Positions 1 to 7,400 of a DNA stretch of 64,000 bases are shown here, piece by piece; position 1 is the first letter of the stretch; every line of letters begins with the position of its first letter. This DNA comes from Paenibacillus qinlingensis (GTDB lineage: Bacteria; Bacillota; Bacilli; Paenibacillales; NBRC-103111). The stretch spans positions 1 through 64,000 of the forward strand of contig NZ_JABMKY010000019.1 in the NCBI RefSeq assembly GCF_013204845.1, given 5' to 3'. The translations under genes were made by a program, and so were the position numbers. Below the pieces are notes generated by a model, which was not told where the DNA came from, searched no databases, and saw only the letters and a list, made by a program, of their open reading frames with translations.

Positions 1-81
1 AACTGAATAGCTCTCGGAATCCAAGTCCCACGGGCAGAAACGTTCGATCCCCGGCTACCGCTATAATAAGACCATACAAAA

Positions 82-114
82 ATGAGGTCTACCAGAAAGA
101 TCTGGTGACCTCAT
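82..114. repeat. Stem-loop upstream of the GNAT gene
   Basis: Left arm ATGAGGT..ACCAGA pairs with right arm TCTGGT..ACCTCAT around a 4-base loop, with one bulged base. No T-run follows on the + strand, so this may end a gene lying left of the window or be part of a dispersed intergenic repeat. The motif CGGGCAGAATAGTTC that follows (about 122-136) recurs in variant form elsewhere in the window. Confidence 0.5.
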
Positions 115-189
115 AATACGAACGGGCAGAATAGTTCCATATGAGCATGGAATATTAATGGGAATTATTATCAAAAAAGGGGTGCGAAA

Positions 190-637
190 ATGTTCAGATC
201 TGCAATCGTTGATGATATTCCTATTATTGTTAATTTGAAATATAAGATGTTTGAAGAAACAGGGATGGTTCAAAGATTACTCCCTGAGTTCCATACAATT
301 GTTGAGGAAGATTACAGATCGTTATATTTGGCAAAAACGGCACAACACTTTGTAGTTGAAAATGATGGTGGAATTATTGCATGTGCTGGAGCATTTATTA
401 AAGATGATGCACCTTATCGCTATCTTAAACTTCGTTCTTATGGATTTATTGCTGATGTATATGTAGAGGCAGAATTTAGAAGGCAGGGGATAGCCAGAAC
501 ATTAACTAATGCAACATTAGACTGGTTCTCTGAAAGAAATATACGATTATTTAGACTTGTAGCAAGTGATCAAGCAAGACCACCTATATGAATCAATAGG
601 GTTTAGTGCAACAAGGGAAATGGGAATGTTTCGATAA
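190..637 (+). pseudogene. GNAT-family acetyltransferase, frameshifted near the C-terminus
   Basis: The N-terminal 130 residues are a GNAT N-acetyltransferase: RSAIVDDIPIIVNL at the start, and the acetyl-CoA loop VEAEFRRQGIARTL at about residues 97-110. After SDQARP the frame hits a TGA at 589-591. The adjacent frame continues as LYESIGFSATREMGMFR to a TAA at 635-637, which is the normal GNAT end (the A-x-P-LYE-x-x-GF motif). One extra base in the C/A run near 580-585 therefore splits the gene. The ribosome site AAGGGG precedes the ATG at 190. The C-terminal strand pair is lost from the frame as read, so the product is probably inactive unless the shift is a sequencing error. The substrate cannot be told. 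Confidence 0.75.
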
Positions 638-680
638 TTGATTCTCTATCGGATAACGTATGTTCAATACACAGCAATGG

Positions 681-709
681 AAGGCTGCCAGCACGATCGG
701 CAGTCTTTT
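681..709 (+). terminator. Rho-independent terminator after the GNAT gene
   Basis: AAGGCTGCC pairs imperfectly with GGCAGTCTT, followed by TTTT. It belongs to a 43-bp block repeated almost exactly at 1322-1364. Confidence 0.65.
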
Positions 710-811
710 GCTCACCTAACGGATAAATATCCTTCAAAAGAAACCATACAGGAATAACGAAATCCCCCTCGAATTAATAACTAAATAAAATTCCTATTTA
801 CAGGAGGAAAC

Positions 812-1267
812 GTGAAGTTTCAAATAAAAAATACATTTGCTCCTATTTCTTTAGAAAATATTCAAGAAGTAGAGCAAAGATATGGAATTAAACTTCCAAA
901 TGATTACAAGGAGTTTTTACTTAAGTACAATGGTGGAAACCCGATTCCTAATGTGATGTTCACAACAAAGAATGGAATTTTAACAAGTTATCTTGTTTAC
1001 GTTCATCCTTTATTCGAACGGGAAATGCCAAGTTTAGTTAGTAATTTTCTATACTTCAACAAAGAAGAGAAAATCCCATCCAATTTAATTGCAATTGGAC
1101 ATGATCCACTTAGGAATCTGGTTTGCATTTCTCTAGCTGGCAATGACAGTGGGTTTGTTTATTACTGGGATTTCATGAATGATGATTGTGATAATCCAAG
1201 CTATAATCATCTAGTGCTAATTGCAAAGAGTTTCTCTGAGTTTATTGAAGGACTACGAACTGACTAA
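812..1267 (+). CDS. SMI1/KNR4 (SUKH) family protein
   Basis: The 151-residue protein has the SUKH-1 signature near its N-terminus: I-x-x-VEQRYGIKLPNDYKEFLLKYNGG at about residues 17-42. Towards the end comes IAIGHDPLRNLVCISL followed by GFVYYWD, the strand pair typical of the fold. In bacteria SUKH proteins are mostly immunity proteins of polymorphic toxin systems; some are stand-alone. The start is a GTG at 812 with AGGAGG at 802-807; no in-frame ATG is better placed. No toxin gene lies beside it, so it may be an orphan immunity gene. The neighbours (a lipoprotein remnant, an unknown protein, a DUF4303-like protein) suit an immunity-gene cluster, which is inference. Confidence 0.8.
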   Translation: MKFQIKNTFAPISLENIQEVEQRYGIKLPNDYKEFLLKYNGGNPIPNVMFTTKNGILTSYLVYVHPLFEREMPSLVSNFLYFNKEEKIPSNLIAIGHDPLRNLVCISLAGNDSGFVYYWDFMNDDCDNPSYNHLVLIAKSFSEFIEGLRTD

Positions 1268-1321
1268 GCACTTTTCCACCTTTCCGCTAACTGGGAACTA
1301 CAACTCAATAGACATTAAGAG

Positions 1322-1350
1322 AAGGCTGCCGGCACGATCGGTAGCCTTTT
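1322..1350 (+). terminator. Rho-independent terminator after the SUKH gene
   Basis: AAGGCTGCC pairs with GGTAGCCTT and runs into TTTT. It is the second copy of the block at 681-724, with 4 differences in 43 bases, including the TGCTCACCTAACGG tail. Confidence 0.7.
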
Positions 1351-1422
1351 GCTCACCTAACGGGCAGATTATTTAACGCAACAAAATGTTTTGATATACG
1401 TTTAATTATAAGAGGTGAAACA

Positions 1423-1855
1423 ATGAAAAATATTCCTTTTGCTTTATTGATATTACTTTTTTTATTATGTGGGTGTAGTGGTAATAATGAAACCCAAGAA
1501 AAAAGCAAACAGATGATTTACAATTTTAACGAGCCAGTTAGATTTCCTTTTGAAGAGGACATCTGGATTATCAATAGCTATAGGCAAAAATGGGTTTTTG
1601 GCTCGGTTTGTTTACTATATCAATGGGAACAAAGACCAGTTATATAACAGCAATGAAAATGACGGTAATCCAATTTACCAACCACTCGGGTATCCAGAAA
1701 GGGTCATTCGTGAAAAATTCCAAAAAGGTGAAAGAGCGGGAGTGCAGGCAGGAGCAGCAGCTAATCCAGCTGGTGCAGCCGCTAGAGAAGGTGCAGCAGC
1801 AGCAGCAGGCATTTTGGGGAAAATCATAAATTGGGTTAAAGGGTTACCAAACTAG
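1423..1855 (+). pseudogene. Small lipoprotein, frameshifted
   Basis: Reading begins at the ATG at 1423 after AAGAGGTG and gives a clear lipoprotein signal: MKNIPF, a hydrophobic stretch, and lipobox LLCGC with the lipidated cysteine near residue 18. This frame ends at 1645-1647. The neighbouring frame, open from before 1550 to 1855, encodes a continuation with a sensible composition, including GYPERVIREKFQKGERAGVQAG, an Ala/Gly-rich stretch, and the end IINWVKGLPN. The two halves join within the A/T-rich run near 1585-1605 (CAAAAATGGGTTTTTGG). I read it as one exported lipoprotein of about 143 residues broken by a +1 shift; slippage or a sequencing error in the homopolymer is possible. I do not recognise the family. 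Confidence 0.6.
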
Positions 1856-1878
1856 ACCAGACTGAGGAGGCTGCATGC

Positions 1879-2271
1879 ATGAAGGATCATAAGTTATATA
1901 TGCTTTTCCTTCCCGAAAAGATATATTCGATCGAATTTATTAAACAAAATGGAGTATTAGAAGGTACGCTAGGTATATCTGAAGTAGTCAGAGAGGTAAC
2001 GGAGATAATTACTTCAGTACCAAATATATCAAATAGTTCACATCCATTCACAGCCGTACAAGAAGACGAACAAATAACTATTACTTTTGTAGGATATCAG
2101 TCTAATTATTTAAATTGGACTGATTGGATGGAAGGAACTATTTGGTCTGGTCATATTTCTAGCAAAAATTTAATATTAACAGATAAGGATGAATTTCAAT
2201 ATGAGTTTACATCAGGCGAGCTAGAGGAATTTCACACTCGATTAAACGAGTTATACGATCTTATTGGCTGA
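1879..2271 (+). CDS. Hypothetical protein, 130 residues
   Basis: Not a family I recognise. It is an acidic, soluble protein with no signal peptide or membrane segment. It starts MKDHKLYMLFLPEKIYSIEFIKQNG and carries aromatic-rich strands (YLNWTDWMEGTIWSGHI) in the second half. The ATG at 1879 follows GAGGAGG at 1864-1870 with 8 bases between; the overlapping upstream ATG at 1875 is out of frame. It begins 23 bases after the lipoprotein remnant and may have been co-transcribed with it. Position in a run of SUKH- and DUF4303-like genes makes an immunity role possible, but nothing in the sequence shows it. Confidence 0.65.
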   Translation: MKDHKLYMLFLPEKIYSIEFIKQNGVLEGTLGISEVVREVTEIITSVPNISNSSHPFTAVQEDEQITITFVGYQSNYLNWTDWMEGTIWSGHISSKNLILTDKDEFQYEFTSGELEEFHTRLNELYDLIG

Positions 2272-2275
2272 TTTC

Positions 2276-2314
2276 AACCACCTTGCGACTAACTATCGTA
2301 GGGTGGTTTCTTTC
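2276..2314 (+). terminator. Rho-independent terminator
   Basis: AACCACC..GCGA pairs with TCG..GGTGGTT around a short loop and is followed by TCTTTCT. It begins 4 bases after the stop of the 130-residue gene. Confidence 0.65.
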
Positions 2315-2705
2315 TAAGCGTCTAACAACCAGGTGTATAGAAAAAGAAAAACCCAATGGTTCATAAAGATCCCCAGGCTCTGCATTATGTACAATGTTTT
2401 TGAACTTCCGTACACCATGGAAGGTGCGCATCAAGTAGCTCCGATTACTTATTTTTTTAATAAGAAATAAAATCAAACTATGATGTATGACACTAAATGT
2501 TGGGTAACAAGAACATTATCCCATTCCCGACAACCAAAGCGAATCCACTTTTCAGCTGATACATGATCTTCAGGTTTCCTTTTCTTCAAGAAGGTAGAAC
2601 ATACCAATTTACGGGAAAGATGGTACAATATAATAGATGCCTTCAACTTCGAGAATAGATTAAGCTCATCGGAATTCTTAAAAATAAACAGATCGGAGCA
2701 ATAAT
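2315..2705. other. Geneless stretch before the DUF4303-like gene
   Basis: I see no supportable gene on either strand; the open frames here have no ribosome site and unlikely composition. It holds a partial copy of the dispersed element with core ACAAGAAC..ATC.CATTCCCGA at about 2503-2527, and a TATAAT at 2629-2634 that could be the -10 box for the downstream gene, although no good -35 is visible. Confidence 0.4.
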
Positions 2706-3833
2706 ATGAACACCTACTATTCAAGACTTGGACGACTGCTGGATGAAAAAACACCTATCTACCAGGAAGGTTATTACGTGTTGTGTGAAGGTGACGAGGC
2801 TAAATTCAGTCCAGAGAAACCAGAGGGCGTAGAACTCATTACAGCGGAAGCCTTTACCCATGCGCTGGTGGAAGGCTGTAAGTTTGTCATCCAATCTTTT
2901 GCGGAGGGCCCAGATAACAAGAACGTATACGCTTTTAATTTATATGCTGACGAACATAATAGCTACTACATCTATATGAACACGCTAGATCGATTTGAGA
3001 AAACACTGGAAAAGTATCGGGGCGGCAAGTACGGAGACAAATACCAGAAAGACAGTGAGGTTCTTTCGTTAAAATACAGTCAAGGGGACTTTAGCTTTCA
3101 GCTCTTCCCAGATGATATGGGGGAAAGCAGCCGCATCATCAGAGCTTTTGAAAGCTTGGCTTATTCGGTTATGGACCTGGATGAGGACGACTGCTTAAGC
3201 GAAGAGGATGAGCCTGTGATTGCCTTCGAAGCAGGTATTCTGAAAGATGGGTTTAATCTGCTTACCTTGAAGGCAGCAGCTCAACTTATTGAGGAAAATG
3301 CCTTTGCTCCGTTACAACTAACAGAAGACTTTATCGCATTTGCTGCGACGGGAAATGATTATGTGGACTACAGCTTGACGATGCGAAAAACAATAGATCT
3401 TGACTTGTTTTATCGCTTGTTCCCTGATGTTAAGGAGAAGGATGCGCTCTTCCAAGTGGAAATTGATAAGACTGCAGGCTTATCCGTGAGTGAAGCATTG
3501 GATTACTGGCTTCCTGCTGTTCATTCGGACTATGTGCCAGAGTCACCAGCCCAATATATCAAATTCGAATATGATCTATTTATGCGTCTGGTGTGTTACA
3601 GTAACTCTCTTGCTAGGGAGTGTTTGGAGCGATTGAAAAAGTTTGATTGGAATGAGCCTCTTGAACGCAATGATTATGAGCTCATCGCAAATTATCAGGA
3701 AGCACTACATTTTGCAGGAGAGCTTACAGAAGACCAGCGTGAAAGCTGCATAGCAATAGCTGAACAAATGACCGATTCCAACGAGGACTTGCAGGAATGG
3801 GCGAATACGCTACTAGCAATTGCGAGAACGTAA
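2706..3833 (+). CDS. DUF4303-like protein, 375 residues
   Basis: Residues about 45-160 resemble DUF4303: AFTHALVEGCKFVIQSF, then NVYAFNLYADEHNSYYIYMNT, then LSLKYSQGDFSFQLF. DUF4303 proteins are usually found as small proteins next to toxin/immunity genes. The C-terminal half is alpha-helical, acidic and unrecognised. There is no signal peptide, so it should be cytoplasmic. The ATG at 2706 has GGAG at 2695-2698. An imperfect hairpin follows at 3861-3889. The assignment rests on motif resemblance only; a profile search would settle it. Confidence 0.6.
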   Translation: MNTYYSRLGRLLDEKTPIYQEGYYVLCEGDEAKFSPEKPEGVELITAEAFTHALVEGCKFVIQSFAEGPDNKNVYAFNLYADEHNSYYIYMNTLDRFEKTLEKYRGGKYGDKYQKDSEVLSLKYSQGDFSFQLFPDDMGESSRIIRAFESLAYSVMDLDEDDCLSEEDEPVIAFEAGILKDGFNLLTLKAAAQLIEENAFAPLQLTEDFIAFAATGNDYVDYSLTMRKTIDLDLFYRLFPDVKEKDALFQVEIDKTAGLSVSEALDYWLPAVHSDYVPESPAQYIKFEYDLFMRLVCYSNSLARECLERLKKFDWNEPLERNDYELIANYQEALHFAGELTEDQRESCIAIAEQMTDSNEDLQEWANTLLAIART

Positions 3834-3860
3834 TCTATAATAAATATAGTCATAACAAAA

Positions 3861-3889
3861 ACGGGGCCTCACGAATCAATGAGCTCCGT
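3861..3889 (+). terminator. Possible terminator hairpin
   Basis: ACGGGGCCTCA pairs with TGAGCTCCGT, with one bulge and an 8-base loop. No T-run follows, so termination is uncertain. Confidence 0.4.
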
Positions 3890-3910
3890 GACAAACCAAG
3901 CGCTGCACAT

Positions 3911-3967
3911 AAAGTTCTTGTCATTCCCGATTTTGACAAGAACTTTATCTCATTCCCGAGGGATGAA
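3911..3967. repeat. Palindromic intergenic element, copy 2
   Basis: A perfect 13-bp inverted repeat, AAAGTTCTTGTCA (3911-3923) and TGACAAGAACTTT (3934-3946), is separated by TTCCCGATTT. It is followed by ATCTCATTCCCGAGGG. The block GACAAGAAC-T-T-ATCTCATTCCCGA recurs near 2503-2527 and 6147-6169. Confidence 0.75.
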
Positions 3968-4283
3968 TGAGAAGAACTACAATCGTATTTTAAGCTACCC
4001 TTGTGGCATTCTGATTAAAGCTATATTTGAGTGTCAGTAGAAATGAAATTAGAGTAGACTGGAAATGTCAGGTATAAAGCTCCCGGGACACGATACTTCA
4101 ATTCAACAGGTTGCCGGATCGGAGGCCTGTGCAGGCTATGGGCAGTAATCCTTAATGCTTTTATGTTAAAATCTGTATGATAATTTTCGCCTGTGTAATG
4201 GGTGAGGAATAGATGGACGACCTGACGGGTGTGGTGGCTAAAATAACCTTTTTGATAGAAGAAGACAGCGGCAGAACAGGAAT
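3968..4283. other. Geneless stretch before the PD-(D/E)XK-like gene
   Basis: No standard-length gene is visible. A 27-codon reading frame (4213-4296, ATG after GGTGAGG, product MDDLTGVVAKITFLIEEDSG...) ends inside the first codons of the next gene. It could be a leader peptide coupled to it, but there is no independent support. A palindrome-like stretch GGAGGCCTGTGCAGGC lies near 4121. Confidence 0.35.
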
Positions 4284-5156
4284 ATGTTATTTTTAAGTCG
4301 TAAATTGCAAAGGAGCGCTAAAGTGATTCGCGGATATTCAGAAGACCTGAGACTCATTTCGTACAAATTGAAGATAATCCTTGATAATTTGAGCAGTATG
4401 GGGATTAGTGTAGGCAATAATTCGCGATTCCACCAATTTAGTAAATTATTGGATAGATATTATCATTCATTGCTGAAGGGTCAAAAATTCAAGGATGAAA
4501 TGCTTATTGAGTTATTAGATGGGTTCAAGTCTTATATGCAATTATCAGTTATTACAGGAAGTCCAATAATTATGAATGACGGTAAGAAAGATCTCACAAA
4601 AATCTTTGGAGGCTCCAACTCCCCTCTTAATGAAGGCAACAATCATCAGCCAAGAGATTTTCAATTTGAGCTATATACAGCCGCTAAATTTCACAGAGCG
4701 GGTTTTGTAATACGATTAGAAGAGCCGGATTTTTTGTTTCATTTCAAAGGAAAAATATACGGCGTAGCCGCTAAAAGAGTAACACTTGGAGGAATAGAGA
4801 AAAACTTAAAAAAGGCTGATCATCAAATCAGAGTAACTAACAACTATGGATTTATTGCTATTTCATTAGATCGATTATATGAGGAAAGAAATCGAATTAT
4901 GGAAATTATTGATCCTGATTATTCAGTGAGAAAAGTAAATGAAATCATAGAAAACACAATTAGAGGTACCTTTTCCAACACATACTTTTCTAACCGAAGT
5001 GATCAAGTTCTTGGAATTATTGCTTCAGTGTCAATTCCTTATATCCTACCTAGAATGGAACTGGGATACACCTCATACATGATGTTCATGCCGATAAAAC
5101 AGGACGGTACGGCGGAGTGGAACGAGGCGATTTCAATTTCAGGTATGTTTGGTTAG
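4284..5156 (+). CDS. PD-(D/E)XK-like (restriction-endonuclease-like) protein
   Basis: The 290-residue soluble protein has a helical N-terminal half (1-120). Its central block has the layout of the PD-(D/E)XK nuclease fold: helix with E129 (FQFELYTAAKFHRAGF), then PD at 148-149 (EEPDFLF), then a strand ending in K164 (GKIYGVAAKRV). A helix LEKNLKKADHQI-like segment (GIEKNLKKADHQIRV) and a strand GFIAISLD follow. The position that usually carries D or E two residues before the lysine is A162. Nuclease activity is therefore uncertain; some relatives use other residues there. The ATG at 4284 has only a close AGGA, so the start may be further in. Role unknown; a defence or mobile-element function would fit the region. 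Confidence 0.6.
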   Translation: MLFLSRKLQRSAKVIRGYSEDLRLISYKLKIILDNLSSMGISVGNNSRFHQFSKLLDRYYHSLLKGQKFKDEMLIELLDGFKSYMQLSVITGSPIIMNDGKKDLTKIFGGSNSPLNEGNNHQPRDFQFELYTAAKFHRAGFVIRLEEPDFLFHFKGKIYGVAAKRVTLGGIEKNLKKADHQIRVTNNYGFIAISLDRLYEERNRIMEIIDPDYSVRKVNEIIENTIRGTFSNTYFSNRSDQVLGIIASVSIPYILPRMELGYTSYMMFMPIKQDGTAEWNEAISISGMFG

Positions 5157-5166
5157 GTGAAGTTAA

Positions 5167-5214
5167 CTACCGTCCATTTGTCACAAGCGTTAGTTCAACG
5201 CTTTAACACGGTAG
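5167..5214. repeat. Nested inverted repeats (cruciform-like)
   Basis: The outer arms CTACCGT (5167-5173) and ACGGTAG (5208-5214) are perfect, as are the inner arms AAGCGTT (5185-5191) and AACGCTT (5197-5203). It begins 10 bases after the stop at 5156. There is no T-run, so terminator function is doubtful. Confidence 0.6.
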
Positions 5215-5673
5215 CTCAAAAACTTCTGGCGCGGCTGACAGTACAATTCGGTAGCTGCGTTACACTATATGAAGAAATAGTATTGAATGTATTTACAAAA
5301 GTAAATATTACTAACAAACTTTATTTTCCATTTTTACTGAACAACTCTTGAAAAAGTCATTTAACTAACGAACTTAATTAAGTTTCAAACAATTGTGAAA
5401 ACCGCGGAATTACTGGGCTTCAACTAACGAACTTTATTTTCCTGAATCACTTGTCTTGTTGATGATTGTGTCTTGTTGTGGTGGGACACTCAAGAGCTCG
5501 TAGGGGCTCGGTTTTATTTTATTTCCTCAAACTAATACACATTTTTAGATAAATATGTTATTTTAGTAAAGTATATATTACAATTCAAATAAGCTCGTCT
5601 TAGTTACCCACTTTGCATCGGGAGCTTCTGCATGAAAGTTACGATTTAACACTTATCGTCTTTTTGTTGCTGA
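5215..5673. other. Geneless stretch with short direct repeats
   Basis: I see no gene with a ribosome site. The motif CTAACGAACTTTATTTTCC occurs at 5424-5442, with one change at 5311-5329 (CTAACAAACTTTATTTTCC) and as a half copy at 5365-5375. A weak hairpin GAGC..GCTC followed by GGTTTTATTTTATTT lies near 5493-5525 and could terminate + strand transcription. Confidence 0.45.
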
Positions 5674-6030
5674 GTGGAAAGGCGAATAATTCATAATAGA
5701 AAAAAAGAAAGGATGTGCAGATTCTTGTCTTACGTGACACCAGCGCAAGATGTATACTATAATGATTTAAATATTTTTACTGCATATAAAATCTATGAGA
5801 TTGTGAAAGAAAGCCAAGATACTATTTTATTAATGAATGATAAAGGAGAAATAGATGAACTACATAAATCATTGATTTATGGAAGGTATCCCACTTATAA
5901 AATGGCTGTCATACATAACAATCTTTTTCTTTGGATATGTTTTAAATTTATTGAGACAATCCGCCAAACAATTGTGCAAAGAAAGCGAATAATAAAATTA
6001 AAACAGTTAAGTAAAACAACCCATTTATAA
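5674..6030 (+). CDS. Hypothetical protein, about 118 residues
   Basis: Weakly supported. The frame is open from 5674 (GTG), with an internal ATG at 5713 that has AAAGAAAGG directly against it; neither start is well placed. The middle, FTAYKIYEIVKESQDTILLMNDKGEIDEL, resembles small phage-like or conserved Firmicute proteins with a repeated-strand fold (Y-x-x-GK-x-YEV...DD-x-G). Hydrophobic residues at about 77-95 (MAVIHNNLFLWICFKFI) are too short for a certain membrane segment. No function can be given. Confidence 0.4.
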   Translation: MERRIIHNRKKERMCRFLSYVTPAQDVYYNDLNIFTAYKIYEIVKESQDTILLMNDKGEIDELHKSLIYGRYPTYKMAVIHNNLFLWICFKFIETIRQTIVQRKRIIKLKQLSKTTHL

Positions 6031-6084
6031 ATGATTGCTCATTTGAAAAACACGCGTTTTAATCCGCTGGATTTTTTTCGATCC

Positions 6085-6169
6085 GGGAATGAGATAGGAT
6101 CAGGTTCTTGTCTTTTATGACATCAATATTTTTATCTCGAGCCAGTGACAAGAACTTGATCTCATTACC
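6085..6169. repeat. Palindromic intergenic element, copy 3 (long imperfect inverted repeat)
   Basis: The left arm (6085-6112, GGGAATGAGAT...TTCTTGTC) pairs with the right arm (6147-6169, GACAAGAACTTGATCTCATTACC) around about 34 bases. It shares its core with the element at 3911-3967. The arrangement is like a small non-coding mobile palindrome. Confidence 0.7.
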
Positions 6170-6214
6170 AACGGAATAGATTCAGCTATGTTAAGCTATC
6201 AGAGAACTATAGCG

Positions 6215-6247
6215 GAGGAGACTGCATCGAGGCAGCTCCTCTTTTTG
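6215..6247 (+). terminator. Rho-independent terminator
   Basis: GAGGAG-A-CTGC pairs with GCAG-CTCCTC around ATCGAG, with one bulged base, then TTTTTG. It is strong, though the only upstream candidate is the doubtful 118-residue gene. Confidence 0.7.
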
Positions 6248-6338
6248 TTCATTCAAGAAACGGGAGGATAACGTGGAATTGTAATGAATATGTAATGTAC
6301 AAATAATCTTCGGCATTTTCAGATAAAGAGGGAAAATC

Positions 6339-6689
6339 ATGAAACTTAGAGGGACTATTACTGAACAGACGTATAGAAAAGAATTACATGCCTCAAGAAT
6401 TCGTCTTTTTAATGATGTTTCGATGCAAAGTTTTTGAGATATTTCAATTATCGAAATTATTTTTGAATATAAAGGAACGGAGAGTTACCTCATAAAGACT
6501 CAATTTAAGGAGTTGGGACTCTATGAGATCAGTTCTGGAGGGTTAATATTACAATTAAGTTCATTTCAAGTTATTGACATCAGAAATGATGGTTGGAGCG
6601 AATTGAACTAAAAGGTTTATGATTATGAGAGTGAAAACATTGAGTTGTTTTGTAAAGAAGTCGAAGTAATCTCAGTGGATAAGTTATAA
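6339..6689 (+). pseudogene. Degraded gene of unknown family with two in-frame stops
   Basis: An ATG at 6339 follows AGAGGGA. The frame reads MKLRGTITEQTYRKELHASR..., then TGA at 6435-6437, then a protein-like stretch (FEYKGTESYLIKTQFKELG...LILQLSSFQVIDIRNDGW), then TAA at 6609-6611, then YDYESENIELFCKEVEVISVDKL to a final TAA at 6687-6689. Reading through both stops gives a coherent soluble protein of about 116 residues. This is a recently inactivated gene. The family is not recognised; its style resembles small immunity-type proteins of the region. Confidence 0.6.
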
Positions 6690-6714
6690 GTATATTAGGT
6701 TTTCCATGAGACCT

Positions 6715-6790
6715 TTGAACTCTAACGGAGAACGTTAGTTCAACAAACTATAAAATGAGGTTGCCGTGAAAGTGAACTGCAGCCTCATTT
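6715..6790 (+). terminator. Two hairpins ending the accessory region
   Basis: CTAACG..CGTTAG forms a 6-bp hairpin near 6721-6737, and AAATGAGG..TGC (6753-6764) pairs with GCAGCCTCATTT (6779-6790). A further CGAGCAGAATAGTTC motif follows at about 6802-6816. There is no long T-run, so termination is likely but not certain. Confidence 0.45.
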
Positions 6791-6874
6791 AGCTATACGA
6801 TCGAGCAGAATAGTTCTATCGTTGGCCAGCCGTGCACGTAATTGAAGCTGTGAGCAATTGCTTCAAAATTATGC

Positions 6875-6905
6875 TTGCTTTAAAGTACACTTTAAGGTTT
6901 AGGCT
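6875..6905 (+). promoter_or_regulatory. MerR-type promoter and operator for the MerR-AKR operon
   Basis: The -35 TTGCTT (6875-6880) and -10 TAGGCT (6900-6905) are separated by a 19-bp spacer. The spacer carries most of the near-palindrome CTTTAAAGT/ACACTTTAAG. The overlong spacer with a dyad is the hallmark of MerR-family promoters and points to autoregulation by the gene that starts 54 bases downstream. Confidence 0.65.
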
Positions 6906-6958
6906 AATAAGAACCAGCCGGCTTTCTTCAAATTTGCACAAAAGGAGCGAACATCGCT

Positions 6959-7390
6959 ATGTCATATACGATCAAGGAAGCTTCGGAGCGGCTTGGTTGC
7001 CCGGCACATACGATTCGGTTTTATGAGAAGGAGGGATTGCCTCCTTACATTAAGAGGGATCGGCACGGCAATCGTCTGTTTGATCAAGATCATCTGGATT
7101 GGATTCGGTTAATGACGTGCTTCCGGGCAACCGGAATGAAAATTTCATTGATGAAGCAGATGGTAAATCTCGCGTTAGACGGCGATGCCACGATTCCGCA
7201 GAGAAAAGCGATCTTAAACCAGTACAAAGAAGAATTGTACCGTCGACAAAGCCAACTGGCTGAAGCGCTTGATGCCGTTAATAATAAGCTTGCCATCTAC
7301 GAGGATATTGAGAGGGGAAGGCTTCCTTCCGAGAGCAGGCTGCTGAATCAAATGGAAGATCAACACAACCAATCGATTAAACAGGAATGA
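6959..7390 (+). CDS. MerR-family transcriptional regulator
   Basis: The 143-residue protein is a cytoplasmic DNA-binding protein. The N-terminal winged helix-turn-helix is YTIKEASERLGCPAHTIRFYEKEGL (about residues 3-27), followed by RHGNRLFDQDHLDWIRLMTCFRATGMKI and then a long dimerisation helix (about 80-125). It lacks metal-binding cysteines, so it belongs with the small-molecule or stress-type members. Its stop lies 10 bases before the aldo/keto reductase start, so both form one operon, and its upstream promoter has the MerR layout. It probably activates its own operon in response to an unknown compound. Confidence 0.9.
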   Translation: MSYTIKEASERLGCPAHTIRFYEKEGLPPYIKRDRHGNRLFDQDHLDWIRLMTCFRATGMKISLMKQMVNLALDGDATIPQRKAILNQYKEELYRRQSQLAEALDAVNNKLAIYEDIERGRLPSESRLLNQMEDQHNQSIKQE

Positions 7391-7400
7391 GGATGAAGAG

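Noticed and set aside
2473..2754. 93-codon minus-strand frame before the DUF4303-like gene
   Set aside because: It overlaps the repeat copy and the start of the downstream gene, has no ribosome site and an unlikely composition.
5157..5351. 64-codon frame starting with the GTG after the nuclease-like gene
   Set aside because: It runs through the nested inverted repeats and has no ribosome site.
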